A DNA stretch of 61,473 nucleotides from a virus: the IMG/VR virus record IMGVR_UViG_3300044731_000955, positions 1 to 61,473 of that record; one strand, written 5' to 3'. Every line of letters begins with the position of its first letter. Position 1 is the first letter of the stretch. Below the pieces are notes generated by a model. It worked only from the letters and a program-made list of their open reading frames with translations. It made no database searches and was not told the origin of the DNA. This document shows, piece by piece, positions 59,941 through 61,473 of the stretch. The position numbers and the translations under genes were made by a program.

Positions 59941-60175
59941 TTACCTATCCCCCCCCCTATCCCACCCATAACAAGCTACAAACAAACCTACCCAAACCAC
60001 CTACCAAACCAATGCAAGTGCAAGACCATACCAACCAAACCACAACCCCACCAAACCCACAGCAGTAAAGGGATAGCAAGGAACAAGACAACCAACCAAA
60101 AAGCAAGGGTACAGGGTGCAAGATAACCGCAACCCCAAAAAACGCCACCCCAAAAATATATAAGGGGTACCCTCA
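59941..60175. other. Strand-asymmetric C/A-rich intergenic region
   Basis: No gene is supported. The plus strand is almost devoid of G over ~120 bp (a run of nine C, then CCAAACC-type repeats), with G-rich complement containing many GG doublets. It ends before the promoter at 60247. It may be a regulatory region, a packaging or origin site, or a G-quadruplex-prone element. Confidence 0.4.
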
Positions 60176-60246
60176 AAGAGATATTGATGTAGAACTTTTC
60201 GGAATTATTTTTAATATATTTTGGTCATGGTGGAAAAAATATTTCG

Positions 60247-60254
60247 TATATTTG
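60247..60254 (+). promoter_or_regulatory. -7 box (TATATTTG)
   Basis: TATATTTG, 15 bp before the chosen ATG at 60269; upstream ATGs at 60221-60227 are excluded because they lie before this promoter. Confidence 0.55.
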
Positions 60255-60268
60255 GTAAAATTATCTTT

Positions 60269-60436
60269 ATGTACAAGAACATGATGGATTCAATGAAAAA
60301 GCCAGTTACAATGGAATCAAAGATGGCAAAGAAAAGCGCACCAAAGGCTGGTTTAAAAGGCAATCAAAGTAAGTTAGACGCCAATAAAAATGGCAAGATA
60401 GACTCAGAAGATTTTAAAATGCTAAGAAAAAAATAA
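60269..60436 (+). CDS. 55-aa protein with EF-hand-like motif
   Basis: Starts MYKNMMDSMKKPVTMESKMA and ends in SKLDANKNGKIDSEDFKMLR, where DANKNGKIDSEDF resembles a calcium-binding loop (DxNxNGxIDxxDF). Basic in the middle. The gene follows the -7 box at 60247 and is separated by 4 bp from the next. Function unknown; a Ca2+-binding role is possible. Confidence 0.6.
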   Translation: MYKNMMDSMKKPVTMESKMAKKSAPKAGLKGNQSKLDANKNGKIDSEDFKMLRKK

Positions 60437-60440
60437 AGAT

Positions 60441-60662
60441 ATGTTATTAGAACAAATTACTACAGACTACGATACACAAGAACCAGCCCCAAAAGGCATG
60501 GTAAGAACCGAAATGGGACGCTTAGTTAAGAAAGCTGACCAAGATGCCTTTGAAAAGAAAAGTAGAGCCGCAATGCAAGCGCAATTCAAAAGCAGAGGTG
60601 CTTCATCTTTAAAAGAAAAGAAAGTCGGATATGCTTTAAAAGCAATGAAAAAGAAAAAATAA
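60441..60662 (+). CDS. 73-aa hypothetical protein
   Basis: MLLEQITTDYDTQEPAPKGM, then VRTEMGRLVKKADQDAFEKK and a KK-rich end. Likely helical and basic in the second half. It ends before the terminator at 60714-60739. Function unknown. Confidence 0.6.
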   Translation: MLLEQITTDYDTQEPAPKGMVRTEMGRLVKKADQDAFEKKSRAAMQAQFKSRGASSLKEKKVGYALKAMKKKK

Positions 60663-60713
60663 TTATCCAATAGGAACAAGATGGTTCGGTTGATGTTTTC
60701 TCGTTTGACTTAG

Positions 60714-60739
60714 CCTCCCTTAAAAAAGGAGGTTTTTTT
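60714..60739 (+). terminator. Intrinsic terminator
   Basis: CCTCC pairs with GGAGG (extended by A-T pairs) around an A-rich loop, then TTTTTTT, closing the EF-hand operon. Confidence 0.75.
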
Positions 60740-60740
60740 A

Positions 60741-60770
60741 TGTACAGAAAGTTGTACAATGTTATAACAT
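60741..60770. promoter_or_regulatory. Palindromes upstream of the RHH gene (operator candidates)
   Basis: TGTACA (60741-60746), TTGTACAA (60752-60759) and ATGTTATAACAT (60759-60770, perfect) lie 28-58 bp before the ATG at 60799. RHH proteins often bind such sites to repress themselves. Confidence 0.4.
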
Positions 60771-60798
60771 AATGTATCTTGCATCAAAATGAATCATA

Positions 60799-60951
60799 AT
60801 GAAACGTACAACAATTTATCTAACTCCAGAAGTTCATGAGAAACTTATAAAACTGGCAGACAAAAAAAGATGGTCGGTAACTAAGACAGTAGAATTTATT
60901 CTGTTAAAAACTTTAAAAGATAAAACTAATGTCAAAGAAAGTAATACTTAA
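60799..60951 (+). CDS. 50-aa ribbon-helix-helix regulator (CopG/Arc type)
   Basis: MKRTTIYLTPEVHEKLIKLA is the typical RHH beginning: one beta strand then helix, with a second helix RWSVTKTVEFILLKTLK. It overlaps RusA by 23 bp. It probably regulates itself or the RusA gene; phage use of RHH regulators is common. Confidence 0.8.
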   Translation: MKRTTIYLTPEVHEKLIKLADKKRWSVTKTVEFILLKTLKDKTNVKESNT

Positions 60952-61387
60952 CATAACACCCCAGACCCATGTTAGGGCAACTCAGGGTGACTCCATCTTC
61001 TTCAGGATACCCAGAGAAAAATTACGTCCCGCCGGCCTAAGCAGATTACTGCGTTTAGAGAAATATAATAAGTATAAAGTCGATTTATGCGCAGAAGCCA
61101 AATCTAAGCAATTCGTCCTTCCCCCAGTAGGAGCCTCCATTACTTTCTTTCTTCCAGTCCCACCCTCTTGGTCAAAGAAGAAAAAAAAATTACACCATGG
61201 GCGATTCCACCAATCCAAACCTGACATCGATAATCTCCAGAAAGCTTTCCTAGATTCCCTGATGGCAGAAGACAAACAAGTAGCTCACCTCGAAGTACAA
61301 AAGCGATGGGTAGACTTTGAAATAGGATGGATTGAGATTTCCTACAAAGCCTACGAAGAAGTACTTGCTCTCCCCTCCCCCAAATAA
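60929..61387 (+). CDS. rusA: RusA-like Holliday junction resolvase
   Basis: 152 aa. The RusA active-site region is HQSKPDIDNLQKAFLDSLMA with D99, D101 and D109, then D115 in EDKQVAHLEVQKRW. The preceding FFLPVPPSWSKKKKKLHHGR is the usual beta strand and basic substrate-binding part. It is longer at the N-terminus than E. coli RusA. It resolves four-way junctions made in replication or recombination. Confidence 0.88.
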   Translation: MSKKVILNITPQTHVRATQGDSIFFRIPREKLRPAGLSRLLRLEKYNKYKVDLCAEAKSKQFVLPPVGASITFFLPVPPSWSKKKKKLHHGRFHQSKPDIDNLQKAFLDSLMAEDKQVAHLEVQKRWVDFEIGWIEISYKAYEEVLALPSPK

Positions 61388-61473
61388 GATTCCGCCAAAG
61401 ACTCCGCGTCTATGAGTATTATATACACACATTCTCTATTTAACATAATATTTATTATAAGATTAGTTTTTTT

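Noticed and set aside
59957-60176. Trp/Gly/Leu-rich ORFs on the minus strand in the C-rich block
   Set aside because: Composition is forced by G-rich DNA (Gly, Trp, Val); overlapping frames look alike and have no start context.
61388-61473. ORF from ATG at 61412 to the right edge
   Set aside because: Only about 20 codons are visible and there is no promoter or motif; nothing else is seen in this stretch.
1-61473. Circular or complete genome joined at the window ends
   Set aside because: Continuing the truncated gene from position 1 across to the right end reads on in a meaningless way and then stops, and no terminal repeat was seen.

Overview
The window looks like most of the genome of a tailed phage with a short-tail (podovirus-like) virion plan that infects a member of the Bacteroidota. 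It is AT-rich. Start codons are preceded by A/T-rich sequence rather than Shine-Dalgarno motifs. At least a dozen transcription starts carry the Bacteroidota -7 box TAnnTTTG. The large terminase, 795-aa portal, capsid protein, short 'ring/adaptor' proteins, stabilization-type tail protein and giant internal proteins recall crAss-like and related environmental podoviruses. This is judged by eye, not by a search. No integrase, DNA polymerase, RNA polymerase, tRNA or CRISPR was seen. The left edge cuts a gene, so the window is probably not a closed genome.

Layout. 1-3.6 kb (minus): metallophosphoesterase, M15 endolysin and a run of overlapping small membrane or coiled-coil genes (lysis cassette). 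3.6-10.8 kb: a glycosylation island of two divergent operons around a perfect palindrome. The minus arm has four GT-A-type transferases, a Cys-rich mini-protein and a DUF6165-like gene. The plus arm has a methyltransferase-glycosyltransferase fusion and a GT4 fused to a TibC/Aah-type protein O-heptosyltransferase domain. 10.8-19.6 kb (minus): three tail fibres with S74 chaperone ends, one with long Gly/Ser/Thr triplet repeats, interleaved with GIY-YIG and HNH homing endonucleases. 19.6-32.1 kb (minus): giant internal/polyvalent proteins with a ferritin-like gene between them. 32.1-51.2 kb (minus): tail and head module, containing a Thr-rich mucin-like protein with perfect 390-bp repeats, a GroES-like co-chaperonin, capsid, scaffold, portal and terminase. 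51.2-52.0 kb (plus): two small paralogues with their own promoter and terminator. 51.9-55.6 kb (minus): SSB, primase-helicase, DUF4373-type replication protein and an HTH regulator. 55.7-59.1 kb (plus): NinG, YqaJ-type exonuclease, PD-(D/E)XK nuclease and small genes, with a hairpin-rich gap and a candidate small RNA. 59.1-61.4 kb: small basic proteins, ribbon-helix-helix proteins and a RusA-type resolvase.

How it may work together. The most striking point is that a protein O-glycosyltransferase-like enzyme and several other sugar transferases sit next to virion proteins with extreme Ser/Thr content: Gly-Ser-Thr fibre repeats and (A)APTTTTT tracts in four different proteins. I infer that the phage may O-glycosylate its own virion. 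A second theme is a recurring AT-palindrome (TTAATTTAATTAA type) beside the -7 box of several main operons, which looks like a phage-wide operator or promoter element.
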